Source: Amaurobius ferox
Lineage: Eukaryota; Arthropoda; Arachnida; Araneae; Amaurobiidae
Reading direction: 5' to 3'
NCBI GenBank assembly: GCA_951213105.1
Contig: OX578137.1
Coordinates: forward strand, 58,342,236 to 58,406,235
Length of the DNA: 64,000 bases
Shown here: piece by piece, positions 31,510 through 42,942 of the stretch
Layout of the letters: every line of letters begins with the position of its first letter
Numbering within the stretch: position 1 is the first letter of the stretch
Made by a program: the position numbers and the translations under genes
Notes under the pieces: model-generated
The model's input: the letters and a program-made list of their open reading frames with translations, nothing else
What the model was told of the DNA's origin: nothing
The model's database searches: none

Positions 31510-34278
31510 CAGGGGTCGGCAACCTGCGGCTCGCGAGCCGCATGTGCCTCTTTTGATGTAAAGTTGCGGCTCTCCAGTTCCATACGAAAAAATGAATAAT
31601 TTATTATCAAAACCCTTAAAAAATAAGAAAATATATTTTTAAGTACCTAATTTCTCAATAGCTTCTATTTTCATAATCGTTAATTACAAATCGCTACGCT
31701 TAACATGACCGTAATGAGATAAATTTGAACTATTGTTTTGTTCTTAGAGATGAGACTCCGTGACCATGTTTATCTTTCAGCCAATTACATTTCATTTCCG
31801 TCTCACCCAAACAGCCACCGTCTAGAGTCTAGACAGCACGTCTAGGCTCTAGACGTGTTGTCAGTCACTCATTCTCGGATATCGCGGTCGACGTTACGTT
31901 GCATGTGTGTTAATTTAATCGCTTGCGGTTTCTGCGTGTCTATTCGCTTGTTGTTTCAAGAAAAATACGATTTAGAAGCGAATTATCTTCTCTGTATGTA
32001 CGCGTATAATATAATAAAATCAGTAACAGAATTGAATTACATATCTGAGGATCGTGTTAACGAAGTAATAATGGTAAATAAATTGTTTGCCGCTTTAGAT
32101 AGCTAAGTAAAATTTTAAAAAGTCATTTTTTCAGCTCCGTGCCAGCATGGCATCTGATAAAGAAAAGAGAAGAACTGAAGAAGAAAACCGAGAATTCAAT
32201 GAGGATTGGACGGAGTCGTTTGCATTCATATGCAACACAGATGGCCTTCCGACTTGTTTCATTTGCCACGAAAAACTCGCACACAATAAGAAGTCAGATT
32301 TGGAGAGACACTTCACTACAAAACATACCCAGTTTGCTGGTAAATATCCAACCGGTGACGCACGAAAAAAAGCTGTTGAAGAGCTCCAAAAAAACAACAG
32401 TCAAGTTCCATGCTAAGTAACTGGACGCAATCTTCCAATAATGTAAATCTGGCAAGCTTTGCAGTATCATTAGAAATTGCAAACAGAGGAAAACCATTCA
32501 CAGATGGTGAGCACGTCAAAGATTGTTTTATACGTGCATCTGGAGAACTGTTTCGTGAGTTTAAAAACAAAGCAGAAATCATGAAAAAAATCAAAGATTT
32601 GCCATTATCTGCTAAAACAGTACAAGATAGAACTGCTAAAATGTCTTCAAATGTAACACATATGCAAGTGGAAGACATTCAACTGGCTTCTGCCTTATCA
32701 CTTGCTATAGATGAGTCTTGCGACATAAAAGACACGGAACAAGTTTCCCTTTTCGTCAGGTATATGTCGTCCCAAGGTCCAAAAGAAGAACTGCTAGGAT
32801 TGCTACCGCTCTCAGGGCAAACTCGTGGAGAAGATATAGCAAATGCTGTGCAAAAATGCCTGGAAGACAATGGAATCGATATAAATAAAATCGTTTCTAT
32901 AGCAACTGATGGAGCCAGAAGTATGACAGGAATATATAGAGAGGTAACATCAATTCTTCAGAAAAAAATAAACCACTAAATTCTAACGTTTCACTGCATA
33001 ATTCATCAAGAAGCGCTTTGTGCCCAAACATTTCCGGCCGAAATAGTTGAGGTCATGAACTTGATAATTAAGATTATTAACAGCATCTTGGCAAAAGCAC
33101 TCTACCATCATCAGTTTAAAGATTTCCTTGCAGAAATAGATAGCCAGTTTTCTGACCTACTTCTGCCCAATAAAGTGCGATGGCTTTCCAGAGGTAACGT
33201 ATTGCAACGTTTTGCTTTGTGCTTGAGAGAAATAAAAACATTCCTCAATGAAAAAAGCATTCACCATCCCGAATTGGAAGAAGACAAATGGCTGAAAAAA
33301 TTCAACTTCATGGTAGATACCACAATGAAACTAAATGAACTAAATCTAAAACTGCAAGGAAAGGGCAACCCAGCCTACGCCTTGCTTGAAGAAGTAATTT
33401 GTTTCGAAAAAAAATTACTTCTTTTTGTTGAAGACATGGGAAGCGGTAAATTACTTCATTTTAAAAATCTGAAGCAATATCGTGATGAGACCAATGCAAC
33501 TATTGACACGAATTACTTCAGCCTAGCTTTAAAAAACATGATGGATGGATTCGCTGAGAGATTCGAGCAATTCAAAACAAACATAAGTACTCTCGCGTTC
33601 ACAGTAAATCCTCTCAACCAAATGCAAATGAGATCAACATTGAGCCATTTGGAATTGATGCTGGATCGCTCCAAACGCAATTGCTAGATTTGAAAAGGAT
33701 AGACTTGTGGAGTGGCAAGTTCACAGAACTCAAGAGCCAGTTGGAAGAGTTGGGGGTCCAGAAATGCATGCACATCGCGCAGCACAAGTGGACAGCTGTA
33801 AAAGAAATTCCGCGAGTTGAGGCCCTCATATTCGGCACATGGAATAGTCTTCCAGAATGCTACAGTGAGGTGAAGAAGTTGGCATATGGAGTGCTGATGA
33901 TCTTCGGGTCGACATATTCGTGCGAGCAAGCGTTCTCTTGCATGAATATAATAAAAAGTAAAGTTAGAAGTCAACTAACAAATAAAAATCTAGAGTCGTG
34001 CTTGAAACTTAAAATAACAAGTTAGAAGCCAGAATTAATCAAACTTTCAAAAGGCATGCAAAGCCAATGTTCCCATTGATGTAACTATCTATATTTGTGT
34101 TTTTATATGAATAAATATTATTCCATATTTAAAGCTGTTTATTTTAAATCCAAAATCAAATATATATAAGCAAATACTATAATCTTGAAACGAAAATTTT
34201 TAGTGGCTCTTTAAAAACTGGGAAATTTTGTAAATTGTAACTTTTGGCTCTTCCGTTTCAATAGGTTGCCGACCCCTG
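31510..34278 (+). mobile_element. hAT transposon inserted in the 3' pseudo-LTR
   Basis: Terminal inverted repeats CAGGGGTCGGCAACCT (31510-31525) and AGGTTGCCGACCCCTG (34263-34278), with an 8-bp target duplication GTCTAGCC at 31502-31509 and 34279-34286. The undisturbed site is preserved in the 5' pseudo-LTR. Sub-terminal GCGGCTCGCGAGCCGCATGTG and GGCTCTT at each end are typical of this hAT group. Length 2769 bp, encoding a broken transposase on the plus strand. Confidence 0.95.
32147..34025 (+). pseudogene. hAT transposase (BED finger, ZBED5/GTF2IRD2-like), broken
   Basis: Starts at ATG 32147. Residues 1-89 contain a BED zinc finger (C37, C40, H55, H60 in CFICHEKL...LERHFTTKH). The frame then shifts near 32400-32415. 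The second frame holds the RNase H-like core ([22 protein letters not shown], then [14 protein letters not shown]), a TAA at 32977-32979, and continues in the same frame through [14 protein letters not shown] and [20 protein letters not shown] second shift near 33680 leads to the hAT C-terminal dimerisation region FGSTYSCEQAFSCMNIIKSK...LTNKNLESCL. The catalytic Asp and the CIIHQEAL and RW blocks are present, so the ancestor was a standard cut-and-paste transposase. Two frameshifts and one stop make it inactive. Confidence 0.93.
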
Positions 34279-34432
34279 GTCTAGCCATATTTTGCTTGTC
34301 ATGGTTGCACTAATGAAGTGTATTTTAAGGTATTTATGTTTCCTTTATTGTTCCGATCTATATGTTTGTCGTCCATATAACACAAGTTTATACATAAAAT
34401 CTATCTTGTGTTTCAGAAACAAGCATTTTTGT

Positions 34433-34483
34433 GTTCATTTCGAAGGGATATATGGACCCGAAGAGAATTATTTCGAAATGAAC
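34433..34483 (+). other. Conserved hairpin in the 3' pseudo-LTR
   Basis: GTTCATTTCGAA and TTCGAAATGAAC form a perfect 12-bp stem about 27 nt apart, the counterpart of 27271-27321. A second possible stem, AACACAAG/CTTGTGTT, lies just upstream near 34379-34412. Confidence 0.65.
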
Positions 34484-34767
34484 TTATTTTAAGCCTAAAG
34501 CTCTTCCATGTGCAAGCTTTTTTGCTTGATTTTTTTGTTTTCTAATTTTCATTCCTCATTTTTGAAATTTGTTGATTGTCTTTGTCTTTATGACCTGCAT
34601 TACGCTTTATTATTTCCTCTTTATGTCTTAATTTCTTTTATTTCTTTGTATTTTGTAGAAAATTTTGGAATAGTGTATTATGAGTTACTACATACATTCT
34701 AACATTGGATTTACTAATTTATATTTATATATATATATATACATATCTATATAAATAAAAATGAAAA

Positions 34768-34769
<2 letters not shown>

Positions 34770-34827
<58 letters not shown>
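34770..34827. repeat. (CTGT)n tract of the Helitron 5' end
   Basis: About 14 CTGT units, ending in TTTGTCACACCATCACGG. Simple CTGT/GACA tracts sit at the 5' end of all three Helitrons in the window. Confidence 0.9.
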
Positions 34828-34829
<2 letters not shown>

Positions 34830-35389
34830 ACACCATCACGGGAGAACGGCTGAACCGAATTTGATGAAATTTTGTGGGTAGCCCAGAAATAGCCCCACTT
34901 AAAATTATATCCGTGTTTTGAGTTTCTACGACCAGTGGTTCTCGAGATATTAGTAAAAAACGAAATTTTCGTTTGTCTCATCATCACGGAAAAACGGCTA
35001 AACCGAATTTAATGAAATTTGGTGAATAGCCTTGAAATATCCCCCCATAAATTTTGTCCAAGTTTCGAGTTTCTAAGACCTGGGGTTGTCGAGATATTAA
35101 TGAAAAACGGAACTTTTCCCTAGGAGTTCTACTCCCTAACTCCGTGGTTTATCCAAACGAAAAGCTTGAAAATCGTTTGAAAGTGAATTAAAGTTTAATC
35201 TCTGAGTTTGATGGGAGATTTTTTGCGTTAATTAGTCACTTTCTGAAAACATGAATTGTTTGAAACATGATTTAAAGGGGAAATCTATCTCCATGGTTCA
35301 TGGTTTATTTAAAACAAGCTTTTACGGAACAATGAGAAGTATAGAGAAATCAAAATCGTTATTTAATTTCGCAGTTTATGTTATAAGAC

Positions 35390-38180
35390 ATGACATATTT
35401 AACATGTTATAAGATTCTGTCTTATATCATGTTACTCAGAAACGCAATTAAATTAAATCTGTCTGTTAATTTTAATAATTATTTTTTCGATTTGAATAAT
35501 AAATAAATGGATATAAAAATATATTTTAGAAAAGAACGATTTGATTTTTCTTATAGCATTTTTGACTGGATAATATCAATTACGGTCTTCAGGTTTAAAA
35601 ATTATTATTATTTATATTTTCGGGGATTATTGATTCAAGGATTATTGATATTTTCAAGTTATTATGCAATTATTTTATTATGACAAAAATTGTTTAAACT
35701 CATATATTGTATGTTGTACGAATCTTCTACAAATACACGTATATATCTTTTAATCTACGAGAATATAAGTAGTACAGGTATATTGACATATGTTTTGATA
35801 TATATTGGCATATATTGGAATCAATTACGACCTTCTGGTATAAAGAGTACGGATATTATTGATGTTTTCAATTTATTACGTCATCTCTTTTATTTTGGCA
35901 AATATTTTTGAGACGCATATTGTAATACGGGTAATCTTCTACTAACACATTGGCATATTTTCTGATCTGCGACAATATAATTAGTACGGGGTTGCATATA
36001 TTCATTCAATTCCTATTTTTTCTTCTGTAAATTTGCTTACAAAAGGGGGCAGGATGTTTTATTCTTCAGATCTGATCGTGAAGATAATTTTGCATAGTGA
36101 GAACATATATTCTTAAACTTCTCTTTAGGAGCAATAAATTTAATATTTTAACAGAATTTGCACATGATTGCGAACTTTAAGTTTCTTTAAATTATACACT
36201 CCGTACGAATAACGGGTGTGCTGTTAGTGGTTAATAAATATTAACATTTTAGGAGGATATATCATGTTGCTCGGCATCGCAATTAAATTAAATGTGTTTG
36301 TTAATGTTTTTATTATTTTTTTTCGATTTAAATAATAAATAAATGGATAAATGGATATAAAAGTATATCTTATGAATGGACGGTTTGATTTTTCTTTTAA
36401 TTATATTAATTGCTGACTGCGTACATCAATTTTATTTATTTTGGCAAAGAGTTTTCAAGCTTATATCGTATTTAGCTACTAAACTCATATATTGTGTTTA
36501 GCCAATAAATTCATATAGCCGATTGTTGAAACAGAAAAAGAGTAGAGCGGGTATATCTTCTAATACAATTGTAGTGTTTTCATTTAGTATATTGAAACGG
36601 GATAAGCATGTTTCATTCAGATCTGCAAATTCAAAGTTACGTATTTGGAGGGATATCGCTAATTTGACAACTTTTCTTAAACTTTGCCAAATTGACGGAA
36701 ATGTCGCCAAATTGATATAAACGACACACAAACAGCTGCCATAAACCTTCGGGTTGGTGGTGTGGCTTGGGTCTTCTACATATCAATGAAATTTTTTTTT
36801 TGTTTTGTTAGAAGAGAGTACTGAAATGATGTTTGGTTAGCATTTCTCTGTCAGACCAACCATCCTACTTAGTAATACATTTAGCGAATTTTTAAAATGT
36901 CACCAAATTGATAAAAATGTTTTCAAATCTATAAAAATATCTTGAAATTGATAAAATTGCGCTACATAAATGATATTAATTGTTTTTTGTTAGGGGATAG
37001 TATTGTGATGATATTTCGTCAATTTGTCGCAAAGTGGAACTGTCAGTTCTACAGTCCCACTTGGCGATAAATTTGGCGATTTTTTAAAATGTCGCTAATT
37101 TGACGAAACTGTCGCCAAATGTTCCATAGAAATATAACTATTTAGACGATATTTTTTCTACTAATTTATTTGAAGCAAATGATATCATGTCGCTTAGCAA
37201 CGGATTTAAATCCAATGTGTTTATGCGGCAGACGATTTTTATTAAATCCTTTCCGATTTGAATAATGAAGATATGTATATAAAATAAATTTCATTGCCAT
37301 TTCATTTTGGACTGGATAATATCAATTATACTCTTCAGGTTTAAACATTATTATTATTGATATTTTCCGGAATTATTGATTCAGGGATTATTGATATTTT
37401 TAAGTTATTACGCCATTGTTTTATTGCGGCAAAAATTGCTGACACACGCATATTGTACGTTGTACGAGTAATCTTCTAGGAATGCACGGGATATCTTCTA
37501 ACCTACGAGAATATAAGTAGTACAGGTATATTGGCATATATTTTGACATATATTGGCATATATATTTCAATCAAGTACAGTCTTCTAGTATGAAGATTAA
37601 GGGGATTAATTATATATTCAATTTATTACGTCGTCTGTTGTATTTTACCAAAAAACATTTGTGACTCATATTGCAAAACGGGTAATCTTCTACTAATAAT
37701 CGGACATTATAAGTAGTACGTGTACTTCCCATATAATTTTAGCACTTTAATTTTGACATATATTGGAATAAATGACTGTCTTCAGATTTAAAGATTACGG
37801 GTTTATTGGTATTTTCAATTTATACATGTAATCTACTAATACAGGTTATATTTTCTAATATTCGCGTATATAATTAGTACGGGTCCCATACAATTTTAAC
37901 GCTTTTATTTTGCATATATTGATTCAATTCCATATTTCTTTTATATTTGCTTACATAAGGGGTCCAAGATGTTTTATTCTTCAGATATGTCCATGAAGAT
38001 AATTTTATATAGCGAGAACAGAGATTCTTAAACTTCTTTTTAGGAGCATTATATTAAATATTTTAACAGAATATTTTGATTAAACATGTCATTTAGTATA
38101 CTATAAGAATTTGGGCATGATTATGAATTTCAAGTTTCTTTATATTATATACTCCGTACGAAGAACGGGTATGCTGCTAG
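35390..38180 (+). repeat. Three diverged ~0.9-kb modules ending in Helitron 3' motifs
   Basis: Module 1 (about 35390-36226) ends with a full 3'-end look-alike, CTCCGTACGAATAACGGGTG...CTGTTAG. Module 2 (36227-36480) is truncated and begins again with ATCATGTTGCTCGGCATCGCAA. Module 3 (about 37180-38180) runs to the true CTAG end. Shared blocks include CTACGAGAATATAAGTAGTA, GATTGGATA-like ACTGGATAATATCAATTA, and TGAAGATAATTTT. Confidence 0.7.
36640..37140. repeat. Scattered TCGCCAAATTG / TTTGGCGA motif cluster
   Basis: Short near-copies such as TTTGCCAAATTGAC, TCGCCAAATTGATA, TTTGGCGAT and TCGCTAATTTGACG recur irregularly between modules 2 and 3 of the Helitron. The same wording recurs at 51840-52330 and 53340-53510. 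Confidence 0.5.
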
Positions 38181-38529
38181 TATATATATATATATATAAA
38201 TGTTTCAAGAAAGTTCACGTAGAAAGAAGCCAACAGGGATATACGAATAGGCCTAGGGGGATTGTGACCCCTAGTTCCCGGTTACAAGTCGACTTTTACT
38301 CCAATAGGACTCCCGGAGCCGGTATATGCCTGTGGCCATATTTCCAGGAAGCATCAGAACAAAAAACGCACCCTGCACGAAGAAACGCGGACAATGTGGA
38401 ACCAACCAACAAACGGTTTGCAACCGATCTCGAATAAGTTGAAAAGCACAAGAGCAACATAGGAATGAAAGCAAAACGCGCCACACGCTATGTCTATCTA
38501 GCAGTCGGTAAAGGCGTTGCCAGCTTAAA

Positions 38530-39033
38530 TTATATATCGAAGGTGTTGCCAAAATCGGTTCGAAAAGCATTCTCTTCCTTCTTATACAATGTATTAGAAT
38601 AATGTTTGATGAATCCCAATGGATAATTCTGTCTCAAAGCCTCCCCGATGAAGATTGCGTTGCTCTGCACTCTATCTCTTTCTGCATGACTCAGATTGGA
38701 TTTCCAATTTATGATGTAATTGATTTCCATGTCAAAGTGCTTACGTTTGTCGTATAGTCGTGTGTACGTGGGTTCGTTCTCCTTGAAATTGATATGAATA
38801 TCAAGATAATTAATCTCATTCTCTTGATCCTCGTTGGTTTCGATAAGTTCCAGATTTGATGAGTAAAATCCGAAATCGAAGTTATTGCTATTTTTATTTA
38901 GTCCAATAAGCCCATCGTCAATGAAACGAAAATATGGCATTTCGTTTAAAACGAAATGCCATATTTGACACTTATGAGCTGCATCGCGCCTTATTGTCAT
39001 ATTATTACTTGCTTTATTAGTCACTCTTGTCAT
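38530..39033 (-). pseudogene. Penelope-like reverse transcriptase, C-terminal fragment
   Basis: 167 codons, open. After about 35 residues of uncertain origin it carries the catalytic motif FIDD (in YFRFIDDGLIGL), then the same order of blocks as the Naiad RT: SSNLELIETN, NEINYLDIHI, and the typical TRLYDKRKHFDMEI followed by IKHYSNTL. Motifs before FIDD are missing, so the copy is truncated. The truncation point coincides with a perfect palindrome (38930-38966), so residues upstream of FIDD probably come from a rearranged end. Inactive. Confidence 0.82.
38930..38966. repeat. Perfect 37-bp palindrome at the truncated PLE end
   Basis: AAATATGGCATTTCGTTT, one A, then its exact reverse complement. 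It lies directly before the FIDD codons, consistent with a fold-back or template switch during insertion. Confidence 0.9.
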
Positions 39034-39052
39034 CGTGGTTACTGCCTTTTGG

Positions 39053-39088
<36 letters not shown>
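39053..39088. repeat. (TA)n microsatellite
   Basis: About 17 TA units bordering the truncated Penelope-like element. Confidence 0.9.
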
Positions 39089-39092
<4 letters not shown>

Positions 39093-40320
39093 AATTTCCT
39101 CTTTTAAACTTAAAAATATATGTTTAATTTAACTTTAGTTTCTAATCAGAAAAAGTAAGAAACTTAATGTCATTAAATCTCGTCTCACTTTTCCCGTTGT
39201 TACAAAGACCCTACGCTACATGCATAGATATTAATAATCACATAACGAATTTTTATCTGGGTTAAATGATTTTTTTACACATGTATAGGATTATGTAAAT
39301 TTTTGTCTTTCCCTTAATCAATACTAGCTTCAATACTATAATCTCCTTTTAATAATAAAGCAAAAGCTTGGTTCTTAGTTAGCTAAAACTAATCATACAC
39401 TCAATGATTATTCATATAATTAATAAATCTCAATAAGTTTTTGGTTTACATACTTATTAATCAATTAATCAATTGAATATTTATAAAACTATATTTAGTT
39501 TCTAGGTACAACAGCCCATCGTTCACTGAATATATTTCAACTAATAAAAATGGATTTGCTCACCACAAATAAGGTTGATGGTTTCTCATAGTAAATGGTT
39601 AGGGTTATTCGTGCTGCTGATCTTCGTTGCATATTACGCCACAAATAAATTTTGCAGGAATTTCACTTCGGATTTCCCTGATCTCATTGTTTCATAAGAT
39701 TGTTTTTGGTGTGTGTGTGTGGGGGGGGGGGGTGCGGTATGGGGAGTTCGATTGCATCCAGTGTCATGTGAATCCTCTGATCATCATGGTATCAAGGAAT
39801 ATGGAAGTTATTTATTTGTTTTTGACAAGACTAAAATATTGCAACTGAGTTTGCTTCTACTTAACCCTGATTTTCTGGATTGGTCACTTGACTTTTTCAT
39901 CACTGGACGGAGGGATTGTGAGATTTTAGAAGCTCTCATCTTGACACATCATCTATGTCCCTGCGGCTTTGCTTGGATGATGGATTGGGTAATATTACTT
40001 CCTGAAGAGTATTATAAATTTGGGTCATATAAATGGTCAACGTGTTGTGTTTATTAGTGTAGACGTTAAACATTTAAGACATGATTTGAAACTTAATCCT
40101 TTATTATGTCTGTATATTTTACACTCTCTAACAGCAGAAGTATATTACAGGTACATTTTCCATGTTTCTCGTACTTGGCGCCTTCTATGGCTCCCTTGGT
40201 GATAACAGAGTCGATATTTCATTTATATTTTGACATCAAACGTGTACTGCAAATTTTTATACCTACCTGCAACTTCCTTTCCTTGAAATAAGCATATAAG
40301 TATATGATAGCCTATTAGGT
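39089..40320. other. No gene recognised; G-rich simple tract inside
   Basis: A (GT)n-(G)n tract lies at 39710-39732. The open frame across it (39713-40057, plus, 114 codons) has a Gly-rich start from the tract and no resemblance I can name. Confidence 0.45.
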
Positions 40321-40674
40321 ACAAACTCGAGAACTCCAGCGTGGTTTCACAGCAGGTCGTAGGTCCCTTACCTTTTTCAAAGTCTCCTCGTTAACAACTA
40401 GCTCTTTAATATCCACTCTGTACTATTTAATAATAAATAAACATTATACATTTAAATCATACCTAACTTGATCTCAGGATGTACAAAATTAGCTAATATT
40501 ATATTTGCTAAAATTTATGATTGATTAATTACACCTAAACTCGAACTTACCTTGCTAGGGGATTTTTACAAGCCAGAGTTTCTTAATATGATTATCTATA
40601 CATTTAAATTATATTAGTGTTCACAATTGAAATTCAAAGACACAATACCTCCATTGATGTAGGGACTTGCTTAT

Positions 40675-41390
40675 CGTGTAGGGTGCCGGGGATAGACGAT
40701 GATGGAACACAGGATATGCGGTCTCCCGGTTTCAGGAGAATTCCTTTGTGGAGGATTGGAAGTCCATCAGGGGCTTGTAATTAAGGCCCGCTTTGAAGAT
40801 CTTCTGTCCAAACGAGGTTCACTCATTGGGGTTCACTGTCCGGAGGACGTACTCGACGGCCGATGCCGGTTGACTCACCGCTGTTTCGATGTCCGAGGAA
40901 CGTACGCGAGGGCTGATGTCGGTCGGTGTAGGATTCCGCTAAAACGGTACGGTTGCATGCACCACCAGTCTTGCGAATTGATGGCGGTTGAATCACTCAG
41001 TTAAGGCGTGTTATATGCTGCGTAGAGCCCTAAGATTGGTACCTTGCGAACACTCAACCAGTGCATAGTCGTCCGTGTGTGGTGACGTAGCCCCTGAGCT
41101 ATCAAGATGTAGTCTACCACTGCAGTCCATACATCTATTACGGCTTAACTTTAATGTATAGGGTCCAAAGAGGTGTCCCAATACTACGTCTATTTCCAGA
41201 GCTGTGTGTCCCTGCGCGTCGAAAGGGTCGAAGTCCTCGCTGTTTCTATGTCCGCCACTGCCCAATGAGTTTTTTAAATAACAGACTGGTTCCACTCTAA
41301 CTCGATGTGGCTTAGAGTTACCATAGGACTTCATTGCTGTAATATCCGAGCCTGGATACTAGCTACACTTGAGTAGATGTGCTCGTATAA
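40675..41390. other. GC-richer block of unknown origin
   Basis: About 700 bp clearly richer in G and C than everything around it, with many CpG (CCGGAGGACGTACTCGACGG, CGTACGCGAGGGC). Two opposed frames of about 100 codons (40699-41004 plus; 41011-41334 minus) meet in the middle. The minus one has several Cys/His (CMDCSGRLH), but I do not recognise a family. It may be the LTR or coding remnant of an imported element, or a host exon or CpG-rich region. Confidence 0.4.
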
Positions 41391-42089
41391 GGGTATCAAA
41401 TAATCCCATTCCATTCTGTAGGACATAGGTTTACCGCTGCGGAATAGCATTGGATACCGGTTCCCAAATGTATATTGAAATGCATATTTGGGATCTGGCT
41501 TTGATCAAGTAAATACGAAATTCAGAGACCTTTTCTGCAGAGATCAAAATGTCTGACTTCAAAATTTAAATTGGGGTCAATTCAACTTTGTGGAGGGTGT
41601 AACAAAATGGAAGTTTTCTCATCCGTTCATTTGTTGCAGTGCTTGTGCGCGAAAATGTGTAAGACGAATATCCGAAACATTCATTGGATTACGGGATACC
41701 GCCCATTGTGTATGCATATAAATTATTCTCGATGACCAACGGGTTCCCGACTGCTAGTAGGTCTCGTTCGCCCATTTGACTTAACGTAGTGACTTAACAT
41801 TTCGTGACTTAACACTTGACAGAAGCCATAATTTTCAAGATATTTGTAGTTTCAATTTTGACATTTACTTCGACAACTCTTAGTTGAAATTTTATGACCT
41901 CTCTCTCATGTTATTCATATGGCGCCGAAATGTCCCTTCGTACCTGTGAGGAGACATCATGCTAGCGATTAAAATTTACACCGTACGCATTGACTTACGT
42001 TGAGTTATTACTCCCCCCTTATTTATGGGTCTTGCCCGATGAGCATGAATAGTGTTTGCACATCGTGTAAACATGTGTTATGCTTCATA

Positions 42090-42366
42090 ACACTTGCATC
42101 GTACCAAACACTAATCAGCACCAGGGTCACACATAAGTGACTTACCTATCAAATTTTATGAAATTTTGTGCATTAGTTTTGAGTTAAAGTGGATACATAC
42201 ATCGCACAGAAAGATAGATAGACACACACACACAGACGTCACGATAAAAATAGTCTTTTGTATTCTACAGTTCCTAAAACGTGTAGATCCGTCGAGAACT
42301 CGAGTTGCGATTTTCGTCATGATTCCAACACTTTCCCTATACATTACCATTAATTGCAGGGAAAGT
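42090..42366. mobile_element. Right end of the hairpin-ended foldback family
   Basis: ATCGTACCAAACACTAATCAG, CACCAGGGTCACACATAAGTG, AAATTTTATGAAATTTTG, a (CACA)n tract, AAACGTGTAGATCCGTCG and the terminal hairpin ACTTTCCCT...AGGGAAAGT (42330-42366), in the same order as at 19680-19981. No left end found. Confidence 0.65.
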
Positions 42367-42942
42367 AATACAGTGCTAAGCCCCTTCTATTGATATATTT
42401 TATCCGATAATAACTTCTCTAAATTTTGTAGATTTCTACGGCTTGAATATATTGTGGAGATAAAGGTTTTACCGATGGAGCTCGTTGCTGAACGAGGTCG
42501 GATAAAAATTGCATTACTCCTGCTTTACTGATATACATTGTCCGACTGTAATTAATTCTAAATTTGATGAAGTGTCTTTAAAATCTGGATATGCGGTATA
42601 AATTAATGTTTTACAGGCCGAGTTAGTTAATAAACGTGGTAGAATAAGTATTATGTCTGATGCGACCAGTTACTATTACGCGCATTGTAAGTTCATAATT
42701 TCTTTAAAATTGAATTACAATTCTTTAAAATTAAATTACATCATAATTTTTTTAAAATTGAAACATTTTTTTAATATGGATATGTGTTGAAAATGAATAT
42801 TTTATAGGCTGAATTCGTATCTGAACTAAGTTGGCCAAAAATTGTGTGTGCTGGCCGCATCCATTTTACTGATATATATTGTTCATCGATAACTCCTGTC
42901 AAACATAACTAAATTTTTTAAAATGTGTTTATGTGGTGTAAA

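Larger units (their letters stand above)
26691..34730 (+). mobile_element. Naiad-type Penelope-like retroelement with N-terminal GIY-YIG endonuclease
   Basis: Plus-strand element: 878-bp 5' pseudo-LTR, ~1.2-kb leader, EN-RT frame, then an 878-bp 3' pseudo-LTR that overlaps the RT C-terminus and is split by a hAT transposon. Domain order GIY-YIG then CxC then RT is the permuted order that defines the Naiad/Chlamys clade of Penelope-like elements; canonical members have GIY-YIG after RT. The two pseudo-LTRs differ at about 5 of the first ~240 bp. The left one contains the 3' end of the RT gene, so it is the tail of a second, 5'-truncated copy in tandem, the usual origin of pseudo-LTRs. (TA)n borders both sides. 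Confidence 0.88.
31076..34730 (+). repeat. 3' pseudo-LTR of the Naiad element, split by a hAT transposon
   Basis: Matches 26691-27568 in two blocks, 31076-31509 and 34287-34730, separated by the hAT element plus one target-duplication copy. Removing 2777 bp gives exactly 878 bp, the length of the left copy. It ends in a short (TA)n tract. Confidence 0.92.
34746..38180 (+). mobile_element. Non-autonomous Helitron, second family
   Basis: The 5' end is TCTATATAAATAAAAATG followed by (CTGT)n and CACCATCACGGGAGAACGG...GATGAAATTTTGTGGG, the standard Helitron start seen in many arthropods. The 3' end is ATACTCCGTACGAAGAACGG-GTATGCTGCTAG (to 38180), with a stem ATAC(T)CCGT/ACGGGTAT and terminal CTAG, inserted between A and T of a TA tract. 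No protein is encoded. The body contains three related modules. Confidence 0.85.
38200..39053 (-). mobile_element. 5'-truncated Penelope-like (Naiad-type) element, second family
   Basis: Minus-strand RT C-terminal coding sequence plus ~330 bp of 3' sequence, flanked by (TA)n at 38181-38199 and 39053-39088. It is not a copy of the element at 26691-34730: protein similarity is clear but nucleotide similarity is not. Confidence 0.75.

Noticed and set aside
34290..34350. Possible SECIS element (ATGA followed by an AA) in the Naiad 3' region
   Set aside because: I could not find the paired GA motif and stable two-helix structure by eye; a covariance search is needed.
34688..34987. 99-codon minus-strand frame with an Arg-Gln-Thr-Asp repeat
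   Set aside because: It reads through the (CTGT)n tract at the Helitron 5' end; not a gene.
40340..40390. Short stretch reading LQRGFTAGRRSLTFF, like the QHGF..GRS block of LINE reverse transcriptases
   Set aside because: Too short, with no neighbouring RT motifs in either direction; could be chance.
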